A stretch of DNA of 32,679 bases from Alphaproteobacteria bacterium (GCA_017472065.1 JAFURB010000016.1:1-32679); one strand, 5' to 3'; counted from the first letter of the stretch, positions 14,050 through 23,072 are shown. The notes: generated by a model from the sequence alone, not told the origin. Made by a program: numbers and translations.

Positions 14050-14396
14050 TTTACCTTGTCCTTTCGTTTTGATAATTTGCATTCCAGGCCGGTGTTGCCA
14101 GTAATGTTTAATGTATGGTATGACAAAACGCCAGTCATTTGGGCGGCACTGAAAATATTTGCCGTGTTCACAGTTGCCGGACCATCCAATGTTCCGTGCA
14201 AGAATAAATGTGATGCGGTAACCTTGCCCTGGATGCGACCGCCACGACCGACAACAACAACATCCGCGGTGACATCACCAATAACAGTGCCATGGATTTG
14301 AACACTGTGGTCTGTTTGGATGTTTCCAGTCAATTCACAGCCTGCGCCGATGATGGTTGGTGACTGTTTTTCTTTTGCGTTTGTAAATGCCAACAT
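14046..14396 (-). CDS. Bactofilin
   Basis: 116 residues. Bactofilins polymerise without nucleotide into cytoskeletal filaments at the inner membrane and position cell-wall enzymes. A short N-terminal tail precedes a repetitive beta-helix core rich in Gly and Val (IIGAGCELTGNI, IHGTVIGDVTA, GGRIQGKVTA, LFLHGTLDGP), typical of the family; the short Lys-rich tail (KLSKRKDKVK) is also common. The gene begins 5 bp after the M23 peptidase stop and its stop overlaps the rpiB start. The M23-bactofilin pair is a recognised arrangement (for example CcmA with Csd peptidases in Helicobacter, BacA with LmdC in alphaproteobacteria), which supports a role in cell shape. Confidence 0.9.
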   Translation of the reverse strand: MLAFTNAKEKQSPTIIGAGCELTGNIQTDHSVQIHGTVIGDVTADVVVVGRGGRIQGKVTASHLFLHGTLDGPATVNTANIFSAAQMTGVLSYHTLNITGNTGLECKLSKRKDKVK

Positions 14397-14401
14397 TTTT
14401 C

Positions 14402-15679
14402 TTATTCCTTTACAAATTTAGTTGGGTCAAATGGTGCGCCTTTGTAGCGTATTTCATAATGCAGGTGTGGCCCCGTTGAACGGCCAGATGATCCGCCCAG
14501 GCCGATAACTGTGCCAGGTCGCACCCAATCGCCACGCGATACCATTATCTGTGACAGGTGGGCATACAATGTTGTAAATCCCAACCCATGATCAATTTCA
14601 ACCGTTGTGCCGTACCCTATTCTGTCGCCGGCCGAAACAACGCGGCCCGGTGCAACCGCAAACAGTTCCGTGCCAATTTTGCCGGCAAAGTCGATGCCTT
14701 TGTGGCGTTTTAATTCGCCTGTAAATGGGTCTTTGCGTTTGCCATAGTTTGATGTTATACGGACCTTTTCAACCGGGGCGCCAATTGGCAATACATCGTT
14801 CAGGCGACGCAGACCATGCCATAATTCTAAACCATTGGCCAACTTTTTATATTTTTCATCCATTTCTTTGTCAAATTCAAGCGGACTAAATGCCGAACCG
14901 ACAATTGGGCTGGAAAATTTATTTGCGCGTGTAACCAGCGCATTTTCACTTAACCCCAACGAGTTAACTGTGCTTTTTATCTTTTTTATGTTGGCGCGTA
15001 AATCGTCGGTGTTTTGGGTCGTCATTGATGTGACCATGTCAACAATTTGAGTGTCAGCCGATGCAACCGTGGCCATAGATTCCATAAGTTGGATGTTACG
15101 CTTTTTCAATTCTTCGTTTTCAGCGCGCGTCAATTCATATTCAATGGACAATTCTGACATCTTGGTATATTCAGGATTGAAATCTTCGTTCTTGAACATT
15201 TCGGTTATGCGTGTACGCAAAAAGTCTAGTTCGCCCCATGTTTTGATGCGGGTGTTCATTAACTTTTCTTTTTCAGATTCACCCAAGTCCTTGGTGTTCA
15301 GTATTTTGTCGTCAATAACGTTCAGATTGCGTGCCAATTCGTTATATTTCGCCAGGTATGTCTGTAAATCAGTCATGTGGCGTTCGTGTGTGGCACGGGT
15401 TTCTTCTAGTTGCTGGGTGCGTTTTTGCAACAATGGGCGATGATATACAAATACATATGTTGACCATGATGCCCAGATAATCAGACCGATTTTGCCGCAA
15501 AAGCGCGTGAAACGCCAAAAACTGCTTTGTTGAAATGTATAAACATTACCGCGTGGTGTGTCCATAACGGTAAATTCGCGTGGTGGGAATATACGCACAA
15601 TACCGCGCCATACCGCGCGAAATGGCGATGTAATAAATGCCCACAGCGATGTAAAATGTCGTGTTATAAAGTTTATCAT
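14402..15679 (-). CDS. M23 (LytM-type) peptidoglycan endopeptidase, membrane-anchored
   Basis: 425 residues. The cytoplasmic N-terminus (about 1-60) is followed by one membrane segment (63-79), a long coiled-coil-rich periplasmic region (about 83-290), and a C-terminal M23 domain (305-425). The zinc and catalytic residues are all visible: His326 and Asp330 (HKGIDFAG), His374 (YAHL), and His405/His407 (PHLHYE). It is therefore likely an active enzyme that cuts peptide cross-links, unlike degenerate LytM activators such as NlpD. The start ATG overlaps the stop of the upstream methyltransferase (ATGA), and bactofilin follows 5 bp after. The cytoplasmic tail could dock to bactofilin filaments, as reported for LmdC-type enzymes; that contact is inferred here. 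Confidence 0.92.
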   Translation of the reverse strand: MINFITRHFTSLWAFITSPFRAVWRGIVRIFPPREFTVMDTPRGNVYTFQQSSFWRFTRFCGKIGLIIWASWSTYVFVYHRPLLQKRTQQLEETRATHERHMTDLQTYLAKYNELARNLNVIDDKILNTKDLGESEKEKLMNTRIKTWGELDFLRTRITEMFKNEDFNPEYTKMSELSIEYELTRAENEELKKRNIQLMESMATVASADTQIVDMVTSMTTQNTDDLRANIKKIKSTVNSLGLSENALVTRANKFSSPIVGSAFSPLEFDKEMDEKYKKLANGLELWHGLRRLNDVLPIGAPVEKVRITSNYGKRKDPFTGELKRHKGIDFAGKIGTELFAVAPGRVVSAGDRIGYGTTVEIDHGLGFTTLYAHLSQIMVSRGDWVRPGTVIGLGGSSGRSTGPHLHYEIRYKGAPFDPTKFVKE

Positions 15680-16377
15680 ATCTTGGATACTTTACCCAAT
15701 GATTTGGCGATAGTCAAGCCATCGCGCAACACAGGCTCATAATTCATAGACAGACCACGGTGCAATGTCGCCCCACCCCGTGAACCAACGCGCCCACGCA
15801 GCAGTACGCGTTCCGCGGTATCGCGTGCGCCAAATAATGGAAATATATTTATGTCGCCACAATGTTCAGACATTGCCGCGATGACTGTGTCTGTGGTGGT
15901 GGCATCTGTTATTACACAGCAATATCCATTTGGCTTGGTACGGGCAACACATTTGCGTACCCATGTGTTTAGGTCTGCATTATGATGGGCGTTGTGTTTT
16001 GCCGGTGTTCCACGAAAATATGGCGGATTGGTCACAACTACATCAAATGTTCGGTCTGTACGCCATGTCATTATGTCTGCATTTATTAGTTCCAGTGAAC
16101 GGTTGTTTAATCCTATGTTATCTGATGCAGCCGATAACATGTCGTCGGAAATGTCGATGCCTGTTATTTGTGCGTTGGGATTGTTTGCCAATATGCACAG
16201 ACTGACACCGCCACTGCCAATGCCGACATCCAGAACAGTTTTTGCGCCGTCTGGGACATATGCCGCCAACCACACTGCATCGGATGTTGGGTTATAAAAA
16301 CCACGGCGCATGCGTACGCGTCCACCCATCAAGGTAAAAATTTCTTGTTTTTCAGACATACCTATATCATAATTCAT
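15676..16377 (-). CDS. tRNA1(Val) A37 N6-methyltransferase-like (TrmN6/YfiC family)
   Basis: 233 residues from the ATG at 16377; ATG at 16359 is an alternative, and neither has a clear Shine-Dalgarno. The SAM-binding motif VLDVGIGSGGVSL (about 50-62) and the catalytic NPPY (VVTNPPYF, about 116-123) mark an amino-group N6-adenine methyltransferase. The N-terminal GGRVRMRRGFYNPTSDAVWLA block fits the TrmN6/YfiC type, which methylates A37 of tRNA1(Val); another substrate cannot be excluded. It is first in the minus-strand operon, with its stop overlapping the M23 start. A promoter (TTGCAC 16424-16419, CATAAA 16400-16395, spacing 18) lies inside the start of the divergent gene. Confidence 0.82.
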   Translation of the reverse strand: MNYDIGMSEKQEIFTLMGGRVRMRRGFYNPTSDAVWLAAYVPDGAKTVLDVGIGSGGVSLCILANNPNAQITGIDISDDMLSAASDNIGLNNRSLELINADIMTWRTDRTFDVVVTNPPYFRGTPAKHNAHHNADLNTWVRKCVARTKPNGYCCVITDATTTDTVIAAMSEHCGDINIFPLFGARDTAERVLLRGRVGSRGGATLHRGLSMNYEPVLRDGLTIAKSLGKVSKI

Positions 16378-16424
16378 CAAAATCAAAAGGCAAGTTTATG
16401 TTTGATGATGTTGTTATTGTGCAA
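16345..16424. promoter_or_regulatory. Interleaved divergent promoters
   Basis: Plus strand: TTGTTT (16345-16350), 17 bp, CATAAT (16368-16373), predicted start about 16380. Minus strand: TTGCAC (16424-16419), 18 bp, CATAAA (16400-16395), predicted start about 16388. Only 20 bp separate the two start codons, so each promoter lies partly in the other gene. Confidence 0.45.
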
Positions 16425-17387
16425 AGTGCAGTAAGTGCGTTTAATAATGCCGCGCTGGCGGCCCCTGCGTTTTTATGGTGGGGGATTTTGTCGGTGCCGT
16501 TGATGGCAATTGTGTGGAAATTTGCCCCAATGATTAACAAGATGTTGGGGATAAACGAAAATAATATCGCAGCACGCGGCGGTGTTGGTGTTGCAGCGAT
16601 GACTTTTTTATGGGTGGTTTTGTTTGGTGGTAATTATGCGGTGTTGCGTGACGGGGTATCTGTGTTGCCGTTTGTTGTTGCCACAATTGTATTCTTGACA
16701 TCGTTGTTCGTATCATCGCATTTGCGTGATTTGCCAACTGGCGGATTAAATCGTCGGGCAAAAATTGGTTTGGTTGCATTAATTATTGTTATGTTGGGGT
16801 TGTCTGATTTACATGCATGGTGGGGACCGCTGTTACAGGTTGGTGCATTTGCGTTTGGTGCAATTTTGGGGCGCCTGGCGCGGGTTTCAATGCGGCCAGT
16901 TGCGGGTATTGTGTTGATTGTGTTCTTGGTTTCGGTTGCAATGTTAATGCAACCTGAATTCTTTAGATTTGGGCAATTAGGTAATTTGACATTGGCGCAT
17001 TTGTTGTTCTTGATGGTTGTGGGTGTGTCGGGTATGGCGGTTATTGCGCTAAATAATGTGAACCCATTGGGTAAAATTCGTCACAGTGCGTATATCAAAT
17101 TAAAATGGATGATGCGATTTGTCGCATTGTTGATGATGGCATTGTTTGTTTTGACAGAATCAGTGCCACTGTTTATCGCAATGTGCGGTGCAATGCTGAT
17201 ATTATTCATGATGTCGGTATGGCATGCGAAATCCATCCCAAATAAATTAATGGAAATGTGTTTGGCGGTCATGATTGTGGCATTTGGTGTGATTACAACA
17301 ATGCCGGCGGTCAGTGCCATTGGTTTGTTGTGTTGGGCAATGATACCCAGGACAAATTTTTGGCGGGAAATCCGCGGTTTGTTATAA
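16398..17387 (+). CDS. Polytopic inner-membrane protein, unknown function
   Basis: 329 residues with about nine or ten hydrophobic segments (roughly 21-41, 62-80, 87-106, 122-140, 145-162, 168-187, 199-222, 240-262, 264-282, 288-310). The loops are short and slightly basic, with no sizeable soluble domain. I see no transporter signature; it may be a permease-like or lipid-handling protein. AAAGG lies about 7 nt before the ATG. It precedes lpxA by 85 bp on the same strand, so a link to envelope biogenesis is possible. The intergenic gap has no clear terminator, so read-through into lpxA is plausible. Confidence 0.65.
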   Translation: MFDDVVIVQSAVSAFNNAALAAPAFLWWGILSVPLMAIVWKFAPMINKMLGINENNIAARGGVGVAAMTFLWVVLFGGNYAVLRDGVSVLPFVVATIVFLTSLFVSSHLRDLPTGGLNRRAKIGLVALIIVMLGLSDLHAWWGPLLQVGAFAFGAILGRLARVSMRPVAGIVLIVFLVSVAMLMQPEFFRFGQLGNLTLAHLLFLMVVGVSGMAVIALNNVNPLGKIRHSAYIKLKWMMRFVALLMMALFVLTESVPLFIAMCGAMLILFMMSVWHAKSIPNKLMEMCLAVMIVAFGVITTMPAVSAIGLLCWAMIPRTNFWREIRGLL

Positions 17388-17472
17388 TTCGTTATATTTA
17401 TTTAATACCATTTTAGATGTGTTTCGGGTATGATTTCTGCGGAATTAATCAATAAAATAAAGAAGTTATACT

Positions 17473-18270
17473 ATGGCAATACATCCAACCGCAATTATTC
17501 ACGAAGGTGCTAAACTGGGCGCAGACTGCAAAATTGGCCCATATTGTATTATTGGACCGAATGTTGTCCTGGGGGATCGTGTCGAATTGGTGTCACATGT
17601 TGTTATTGATGGAAAAACATCAATTGGCGATGATTCTATTGTTTATCCGTTCGCCGTTCTGGGCGTTATGAGCCAGGATTTGAAATGGCAGGATGAAGCA
17701 ACAATGACTGGTTTGCGTATTGGTAAGCGCTGCAAGATTCGCGAATATGCCACAATTCATTCAGGGACCCCTGCTTCGGATGGTACGGTTATCGGTGATG
17801 ATTGCCAGATTATGGTTAATGCACATGTTGGGCACGACTGCAAAGTTGGTAACAGTGTTGTTATGTCGAATCTGGTTCAGGTTGCAGGTCATGTGGAAAT
17901 CGAAGATTTTGCAATATTATCCGGTGGAACAATGGTGTTGCAATTCGCACGTATTGGTCGCAATGCTTTTATCGGTGGCATGTCCGGTGTTGGCAGTGAT
18001 GTTTTGCCATATGCAATTTATGATGGTAATCGCGCAGTATATCGCACAATCAATCGGGTTGGATTGATGCGACATGGTTTCACAAACGAAGATATGCATG
18101 CAATTCATTCTGTTTATTCGGCGGTGTTCCGTGGCGACGAAGGTACAACCGCAGATAGGTTGGCGCGCGTTCGCAAGGAAGTAAAGAACAATAAATATGC
18201 GATGGATGCGATTGACTTTATCGAAAATCGTTCGAAACGCGGAATTGGAACATCTAAAAATGCCGAATAA
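17473..18270 (+). CDS. lpxA: Acyl-ACP--UDP-N-acetylglucosamine O-acyltransferase (LpxA)
   Basis: 265 residues, the family length (about 262-270). First step of lipid A synthesis: transfers a 3-hydroxyacyl chain from ACP to UDP-GlcNAc. The left-handed beta-helix hexapeptide repeats run from residue 1 to about 180. The catalytic His is His121 in NAHVGHDCKVG (His125 of E. coli), with His118 nearby. The helical C-terminal domain follows (HGFTNEDMHAIHSVYSAVF). The N-terminus IHPTAIIHEGAKLG is diagnostic. The 3' end overlaps lpxB by 11 bp, so the two are translationally coupled. AAAGAAG precedes the start. Confidence 0.96.
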   Translation: MAIHPTAIIHEGAKLGADCKIGPYCIIGPNVVLGDRVELVSHVVIDGKTSIGDDSIVYPFAVLGVMSQDLKWQDEATMTGLRIGKRCKIREYATIHSGTPASDGTVIGDDCQIMVNAHVGHDCKVGNSVVMSNLVQVAGHVEIEDFAILSGGTMVLQFARIGRNAFIGGMSGVGSDVLPYAIYDGNRAVYRTINRVGLMRHGFTNEDMHAIHSVYSAVFRGDEGTTADRLARVRKEVKNNKYAMDAIDFIENRSKRGIGTSKNAE

Positions 18271-19399
18271 CAAATTTACTGTATTTATTATCGCTGGTGA
18301 AGTGTCTGGGGATGTATTGGGGGCGCGCATTATGGAACAAATGCCAGATGCGCGTTTCATTGGTGTTGGTGGCGAAAATATGATTGCCGCTGGATTGAAA
18401 TCGTTATTCCCAATGGGTGATTTGGCGGTTATGGGCGCGGTAGAGGTTCTGGCACATGCGCGTACACTGACAAAACGCATTAATGAAACGGTGAGCGCAA
18501 TTATTGAAACCAAACCAGATGTCGTGGTCAGTATTGATGCGCCGGGCTTTGTAAAAAGTGTTATCAAAAAAATTCGAAAATTGCCGGCGGGTCGTGAACT
18601 GATTAAGGAAGGATTGAAATTCCATCATGTTGTTGCCCCCCAGGTGTGGGCATGGCGGCCGGGACGTGCAAAAAAATATGCACGAACATTTGATAAATTA
18701 TATGCTTTTTTTGACTTTGAATTGCCATATTTTACTAAATACGGTTTGGATACGGTTGCGGTTGGTCACCCTATTTCGGATGGAATAATCGGTAAATATG
18801 ATGCAGTAAAAAATAAGTCGGATGAAAAAATTATTACATTGGTCCCAGGCAGTCGCATGTCAGAGGTAAAAAGACTGATGCCGATAATGCGGGATTTGGT
18901 TGATATGTTGTCACGCAATGGGTTCTTGGGGTATAAATTTGTAATTCCAACAGTAGAAACAACAGCGGAATATGTTCGGTCCCAGGTTGCCGATTGGCCG
19001 GTTAAACCGATGCTGGTGCCGGGGGCGCAACGGTATGATATATATTCAAAAACATACATCGCAATTGTGGCCAGTGGTACGGTGTCTGCGGAATTGGCAA
19101 TGATGCATGTGCCGACAATTGTTTTGTATAAAATGAATCCAATAACAACATGGTTGGTGCGCCAAATGATACGGGTAAAATGGGTGTCGTTGGTGAATAT
19201 CTTGTTGAATCGCGGGGTATATCCAGAATTGTTGGGGCCAATGGCGCGTGCAGATAGTGCGTTGGATGCGTTTGGACAACTGACAATACCATCGGTGCGC
19301 GACAAGATGATTCAGGATTTACAAAGTGCGGATAATTTGTGGCGACGGCCAGATGGGATGCCAGCGGCATTGATTGCAGACGGTATTAGAAATAAGTAA
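18260..19399 (+). CDS. lpxB: Lipid-A-disaccharide synthase (LpxB)
   Basis: 379 residues, the normal length. It condenses UDP-2,3-diacylglucosamine with lipid X to form the lipid A disaccharide at the inner face of the membrane. The N-terminus carries the diagnostic IIAGEVSGDVLGA (about 9-21), then GVGGENM, a VSIDAPGF motif, and APQVWAWRPGR. The UDP-sugar domain has LVPGSR, and ASGTVSAELA in the GT-B C-terminal part. The start at 18260 fits the family N-terminus and overlaps lpxA by 11 bp; GGAA lies upstream. A longer ORF back to 18197 is an artefact of reading into lpxA. A terminator follows immediately. lpxD, fabZ, lpxI and lpxK are not in the window. Confidence 0.95.
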   Translation: MPNNKFTVFIIAGEVSGDVLGARIMEQMPDARFIGVGGENMIAAGLKSLFPMGDLAVMGAVEVLAHARTLTKRINETVSAIIETKPDVVVSIDAPGFVKSVIKKIRKLPAGRELIKEGLKFHHVVAPQVWAWRPGRAKKYARTFDKLYAFFDFELPYFTKYGLDTVAVGHPISDGIIGKYDAVKNKSDEKIITLVPGSRMSEVKRLMPIMRDLVDMLSRNGFLGYKFVIPTVETTAEYVRSQVADWPVKPMLVPGAQRYDIYSKTYIAIVASGTVSAELAMMHVPTIVLYKMNPITTWLVRQMIRVKWVSLVNILLNRGVYPELLGPMARADSALDAFGQLTIPSVRDKMIQDLQSADNLWRRPDGMPAALIADGIRNK

Positions 19400-19422
19400 A
19401 AAACCGGCAATGCCGGTTTTTT
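19400..19422. terminator. Bidirectional terminator after lpxB
   Basis: AAAACCGGC (19400-19408), loop AAT, GCCGGTTTTTT (19412-19422). Nearly palindromic, so it can also stop the minus-strand transcript of the gene ending at 19455. Confidence 0.88.
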
Positions 19423-19454
19423 GTTTAGATATGATAATACATTTAATGTACGGA

Positions 19455-22124
19455 TTACATCGACAAGCCTTCGGGTATTTCGTTATGTCCATTAAGAACG
19501 GGGTTACAGGTTGCCTGGGTGCCGATAAAATCGGTGTAATTACCTTGGTCGTCAATGCCTTTTATGGGGCATACCTGCTGTTTGCTGGATAATACATCGC
19601 GTGTACACCATGCGGTTGGGTCGGTAACCATTGTAGAATCACCGGCATCAAAATCAGCGGTACATATGGTGTCATTTGTACCAGATGCTACAGGTATTGC
19701 GGAAATACATTTCGCAGATGTGCCATTTTTACTGCGGCGGCCACCGTTTTCCCAGCATATACACGCGCCCCATGATTTTGTGTCAACCGACAGAATATAG
19801 TCACGCGGACACATGTTTTCATTGTATAAAACACCGTACAGTTTGATTGAAAAATCTGTGATCATTGTATCATTTGTAGTTTCATTATTTGTAGTTTCTT
19901 CTTTTTTGCCAAAATTGGTCAGGCACATATTTGCTGTGTCGTAATCTGCACTTGCGCCAAATTGCAATTCGATAAAACGGCCCTGCAGATTGGTGCATTG
20001 TGTTGTTAGGATGTCAACAACCTGGTTATATGTTTCGGTTGCCACACCTGTGTTGCGTAAAATACGATGTGAAAAACAGTCGTTAACTAAGGTGCCATAC
20101 TTTTCAGTTGAGCCATCTTGTAATTCGCCAACAAATATGTAATTGCATGATGTGTCGTCTGCGCCAGCGGTGGCAGTGTCGTTAACAGATACATACATTT
20201 TATCAAATCCACCAAATGCGCGTTCAATCATGTCTGTGGTGTTACAAGAATCAATTTTAGCTAACTGCTTTGCACAGGCGGATTTATAACGCACGCGTTT
20301 GTCTGGACCAAATTTGTCCAATGTAAAATATTCTGACTTATCTGTGCTTAGGTTATTATATGCGTCTTGGGTAATAACTTCGTACAGGGTGAACCAGTCC
20401 GGGGCATTGCCAGTGTCTGGGGTAAACAGGCCACTGTATGGATAGTAAAAGTTTTCATAATTTGTACCACCAAATGTGTCAAAGCATTGTTTTGCAATTG
20501 CGCGACATGCGGTTAGTGTGTCTGTATCTTGCCGTTGGGCAATGTATTGTGCGACAATGTCGCCCTTAAACATGTTGTTACATGACTTAACATAGTCTGT
20601 GCAAACGGCACCTGTCAGTGCGATTTTGTTCGGCTGTAACAATATGCTGTCATCGCCGGTTAATTCCTTCATTGCGGCGGTCATGGAATCGTCACCGTTC
20701 ATATAACATGTTGATACAAAATCAAAGCATCCTTGTTTTATGATGTCAACCTTGGCGCGTTGGGCATAGTATATGTCAAGCAGTGCCTTGTCCAGATATT
20801 CGGCCCAAACAATATCGGCGTCTTCGACACATTTGTCCAGGGCATCTTGGGCAAATTTTTTGGTTCGGTTTTCAAAGTTTGCCACGAACGTGCGATTGCT
20901 GGGGATTTTTGATAGTTTCTGGTCGGCGGCATCAACCCCATCTGCAAATGTCAATAATTCTTCTAGTTTATAGAAGTCTGCAACGCCGGCAATTGGTGCG
21001 CCGGTTGCTATGTCGATAAATTCGCCATTGTCCAAACACTTGTGGTAACCGTCACCGCATACTTGTTCGCTAAGAATTGCAGACTCGACATCGGCAATAC
21101 ATGTGGGGATGTCAGATGAATTGTGCTTTTTGCGATTCTCAACACGTGCCAGGTCCAACATGGCACTGCCTTCGCGGACGGCGGATTTCATTTCTTTTTG
21201 GGTGTTTTCAATCGCGGTCTGGACAGTATTGCAGTCTTGTTCAATCGCCATCAAGTACGCAGTTATCGCCCGTTGCAGTGCGGCATCATTACAGTCTGCG
21301 CGTACAGCAGCACGACATTGTGGATAAACAGCACTGTATAAATTTTGGCCGTTATACATGGCCACGGCCTGGCCGGCATCCATTGTGCCAAATGCATTTG
21401 CCGTATCAAAAGATATGTTTATTGAATTTAATTCTGTGTATTTGCCACCAACGGTTGAATCTTTGCCACGGATAGAATTCATAATTGCCTGAAGCAGTGC
21501 CTTAGATGCAGATGTGTCGGCGGTTAGTGCGCTTTCCCCTTCGGATGCGGTTTTCATAGCAGTTGCCTGGGCGGCGGTCATGCCAACAACATCCAGGTTT
21601 TCTGTGAATACAGTTAATTGTTCGCCAGCCTGGTTTAATACATCACGGGCATCTGCAAAATCATATACGCGATTACTGCATGAACAACGACGATAATCGT
21701 CATTTTTCAATGCACAAAACTGATCCATACATGTAAAGTATGCTGTCTTACATTTTTCATATTCGGCCCCGGTGCGTGTTTGAATAGGTGTTTGTTGCGG
21801 GGTGGAATCAGTTGCACGGGCAACAACGCGTGGTGTTTGGGACGGTGTCGTCGTGCGTAATGATGTGGCACGTGGGGTGGAATTTGATGCACGCGCGGTT
21901 GCAGACCGTGTGGCAACAGACTTTATGTTATTTGTTGTGGCGCGTGGGGTCAGTACAGATGTGCGCGCCGCAGGGCGATTTGATTGTACAGAACTGGATA
22001 AACGCTGGGTGTTTTTATCAGAACCACTTTTTGCACGCACAGCAGCCCCACCATCGCGTACGGCGGCCCCTGCCCCATGTGCAAACATCAGGCATGATAT
22101 GATAAAAATCAGAATCTTCTTCAT
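19455..22124 (-). CDS. Large exported Cys-rich protein, unknown function
   Basis: 889 residues from ATG 22124, where a signal peptide begins (MKKILIFIISCLMFAHGAGA); the longer ORF to 22334 lies in the divergent gene. After the signal peptide, residues about 25-105 form a Thr/Pro/Arg/Ala-rich low-complexity stretch with repeated TPRAT and ATRS-like units. The rest is mostly helical with about thirty Cys in repeated pairs, starting with CKTAYFTCMDQFCALKNDD and CSCSN (about 115-145). Disulfide-bonded periplasmic or surface structure is inferred. No enzyme motif was seen. A weak AGAG precedes the ATG. A promoter TTGCCC-18-TAACAT lies about 20-50 bp upstream on the minus strand. Confidence 0.75.
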   Translation of the reverse strand: MKKILIFIISCLMFAHGAGAAVRDGGAAVRAKSGSDKNTQRLSSSVQSNRPAARTSVLTPRATTNNIKSVATRSATARASNSTPRATSLRTTTPSQTPRVVARATDSTPQQTPIQTRTGAEYEKCKTAYFTCMDQFCALKNDDYRRCSCSNRVYDFADARDVLNQAGEQLTVFTENLDVVGMTAAQATAMKTASEGESALTADTSASKALLQAIMNSIRGKDSTVGGKYTELNSINISFDTANAFGTMDAGQAVAMYNGQNLYSAVYPQCRAAVRADCNDAALQRAITAYLMAIEQDCNTVQTAIENTQKEMKSAVREGSAMLDLARVENRKKHNSSDIPTCIADVESAILSEQVCGDGYHKCLDNGEFIDIATGAPIAGVADFYKLEELLTFADGVDAADQKLSKIPSNRTFVANFENRTKKFAQDALDKCVEDADIVWAEYLDKALLDIYYAQRAKVDIIKQGCFDFVSTCYMNGDDSMTAAMKELTGDDSILLQPNKIALTGAVCTDYVKSCNNMFKGDIVAQYIAQRQDTDTLTACRAIAKQCFDTFGGTNYENFYYPYSGLFTPDTGNAPDWFTLYEVITQDAYNNLSTDKSEYFTLDKFGPDKRVRYKSACAKQLAKIDSCNTTDMIERAFGGFDKMYVSVNDTATAGADDTSCNYIFVGELQDGSTEKYGTLVNDCFSHRILRNTGVATETYNQVVDILTTQCTNLQGRFIELQFGASADYDTANMCLTNFGKKEETTNNETTNDTMITDFSIKLYGVLYNENMCPRDYILSVDTKSWGACICWENGGRRSKNGTSAKCISAIPVASGTNDTICTADFDAGDSTMVTDPTAWCTRDVLSSKQQVCPIKGIDDQGNYTDFIGTQATCNPVLNGHNEIPEGLSM

Positions 22125-22236
22125 CTCTGATTGAAATGTTAGCAAATTTATAAATTTTAGGGCAAGTGAAATATACGGTATCGTGTATGATTTTTTACCT
22201 GGTGCATTGCATGGATGGCCGTGGTATTTTTGTGAC

Positions 22237-22815
22237 ATGAAAAAAGAAAGACTGGAAGCGTTCAGTGATGGTTTATTTTCAGTTGTAATTACCATTATGG
22301 TGCTGGAACTGCGTGTGCCGGTGGGGCATGTCACATGGACATCCTTGATGGGGATGTTGCCATTATTTTTGACATATGTGTTAAGTTTTGTGTATGGCGC
22401 AATATTTTGGATAAATCATCATCATTTGTTGGCGGCAACACTGCGTGTGGACAGTACGATTTTATGGGGAAATTTGAATTTTCTGTTTTGGTTGTCGCTA
22501 ATCCCATTTTTTACAGCATGGGTCGATGAAAACCAGGCGGCACCCGTGCCAGTCGCAGCATATGGTGCATTGATGTTAATAGTAATATTATCGTACAGGT
22601 TGTTAGAATATTTGATTTTTAGAATACACCACGGTAATGCGTTAGTTGTGCGAACCCTGCGCCAGGGCCGACGCGAGTGGGCATCAATTTCGTTGTTGGG
22701 GTTGGCGATTGCATTGGCTTTTTGGTACCCGTATGCGGCGGTTGCAATATATATCGGTGTCGCAATAATGTGGGTTTTGCCCGACCGAGAACTGGAAGAA
22801 GCATTGACAGATTAA
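22237..22815 (+). CDS. TMEM175-family (DUF1211) potassium channel-like protein
   Basis: 192 residues with six membrane segments, matching the bacterial TMEM175 size. The family hallmark RLEAFSDG is at residues 5-12, at the start of TM1 (FSVVITIMVLEL). The following segments include the characteristic WINHHHLL at the end of TM3, and later LLEYLIFRIHH. Bacterial homologues are tetrameric K+-permeable channels of unusual architecture; function here is by family only. The start at 22237 fits the family N-terminus, but no clear Shine-Dalgarno is present. The longer reading from GTG 22183 adds no family sequence. Divergent from the exported-protein gene at 22124; the tRNA cluster follows. Confidence 0.87.
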   Translation: MKKERLEAFSDGLFSVVITIMVLELRVPVGHVTWTSLMGMLPLFLTYVLSFVYGAIFWINHHHLLAATLRVDSTILWGNLNFLFWLSLIPFFTAWVDENQAAPVPVAAYGALMLIVILSYRLLEYLIFRIHHGNALVVRTLRQGRREWASISLLGLAIALAFWYPYAAVAIYIGVAIMWVLPDRELEEALTD

Positions 22816-22832
22816 AAAATGATTTTTTCTTG

Positions 22833-22861
22833 TTGCAAAAAAATTAAATTTAATATAACAT
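22833..22861 (+). promoter_or_regulatory. Probable promoter of tRNA cluster
   Basis: TTGCAA (22833-22838), then TAACAT (22856-22861) at 17 bp, or TATAAC (22854-22859) at 15 bp. The first tRNA begins at 22873. Confidence 0.45.
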
Positions 22862-22872
22862 AGGTGTCGCCT

Positions 22873-22959
22873 GCGGATATGGCGGAATTGGTAGACGCGC
22901 TAGTTTCAGGTACTAGTGGTGGCAACACCTTGGAAGTTCGAGTCTTCTTATCCGCACCA
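22873..22959 (+). tRNA. tRNA-Leu (anticodon CAG)
   Basis: 87 nt including encoded CCA. Acceptor stem GCGGATA/TATCCGC (22873-22879/22949-22955). Anticodon arm CTAGT-TTCAGGT-ACTAG gives CAG, reading CUG. A long variable arm (GTGGCAACAC region) is typical of tRNA-Leu. Confidence 0.95.
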
Positions 22960-22996
22960 CACTTTGCGTAAAGCTTCGTGTGGCATGGCCGGTTTT

Positions 22997-23072
22997 GGGG
23001 TTGTAGCTCAGTTGATAGAGCGCTACGTTCGCATCGTAGAGGTCGTGGGTTTGAGTCCCATCAGCTCCACCA
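22997..23072 (+). tRNA. tRNA-Ala (anticodon CGC)
   Basis: 76 nt including CCA. Acceptor GGGGTTG/CAGCTCC with a G-T and a T-G pair. The anticodon arm CTACG-TTCGCAT-CGTAG gives CGC, reading GCG. Standard short variable loop and T arm. Confidence 0.95.
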
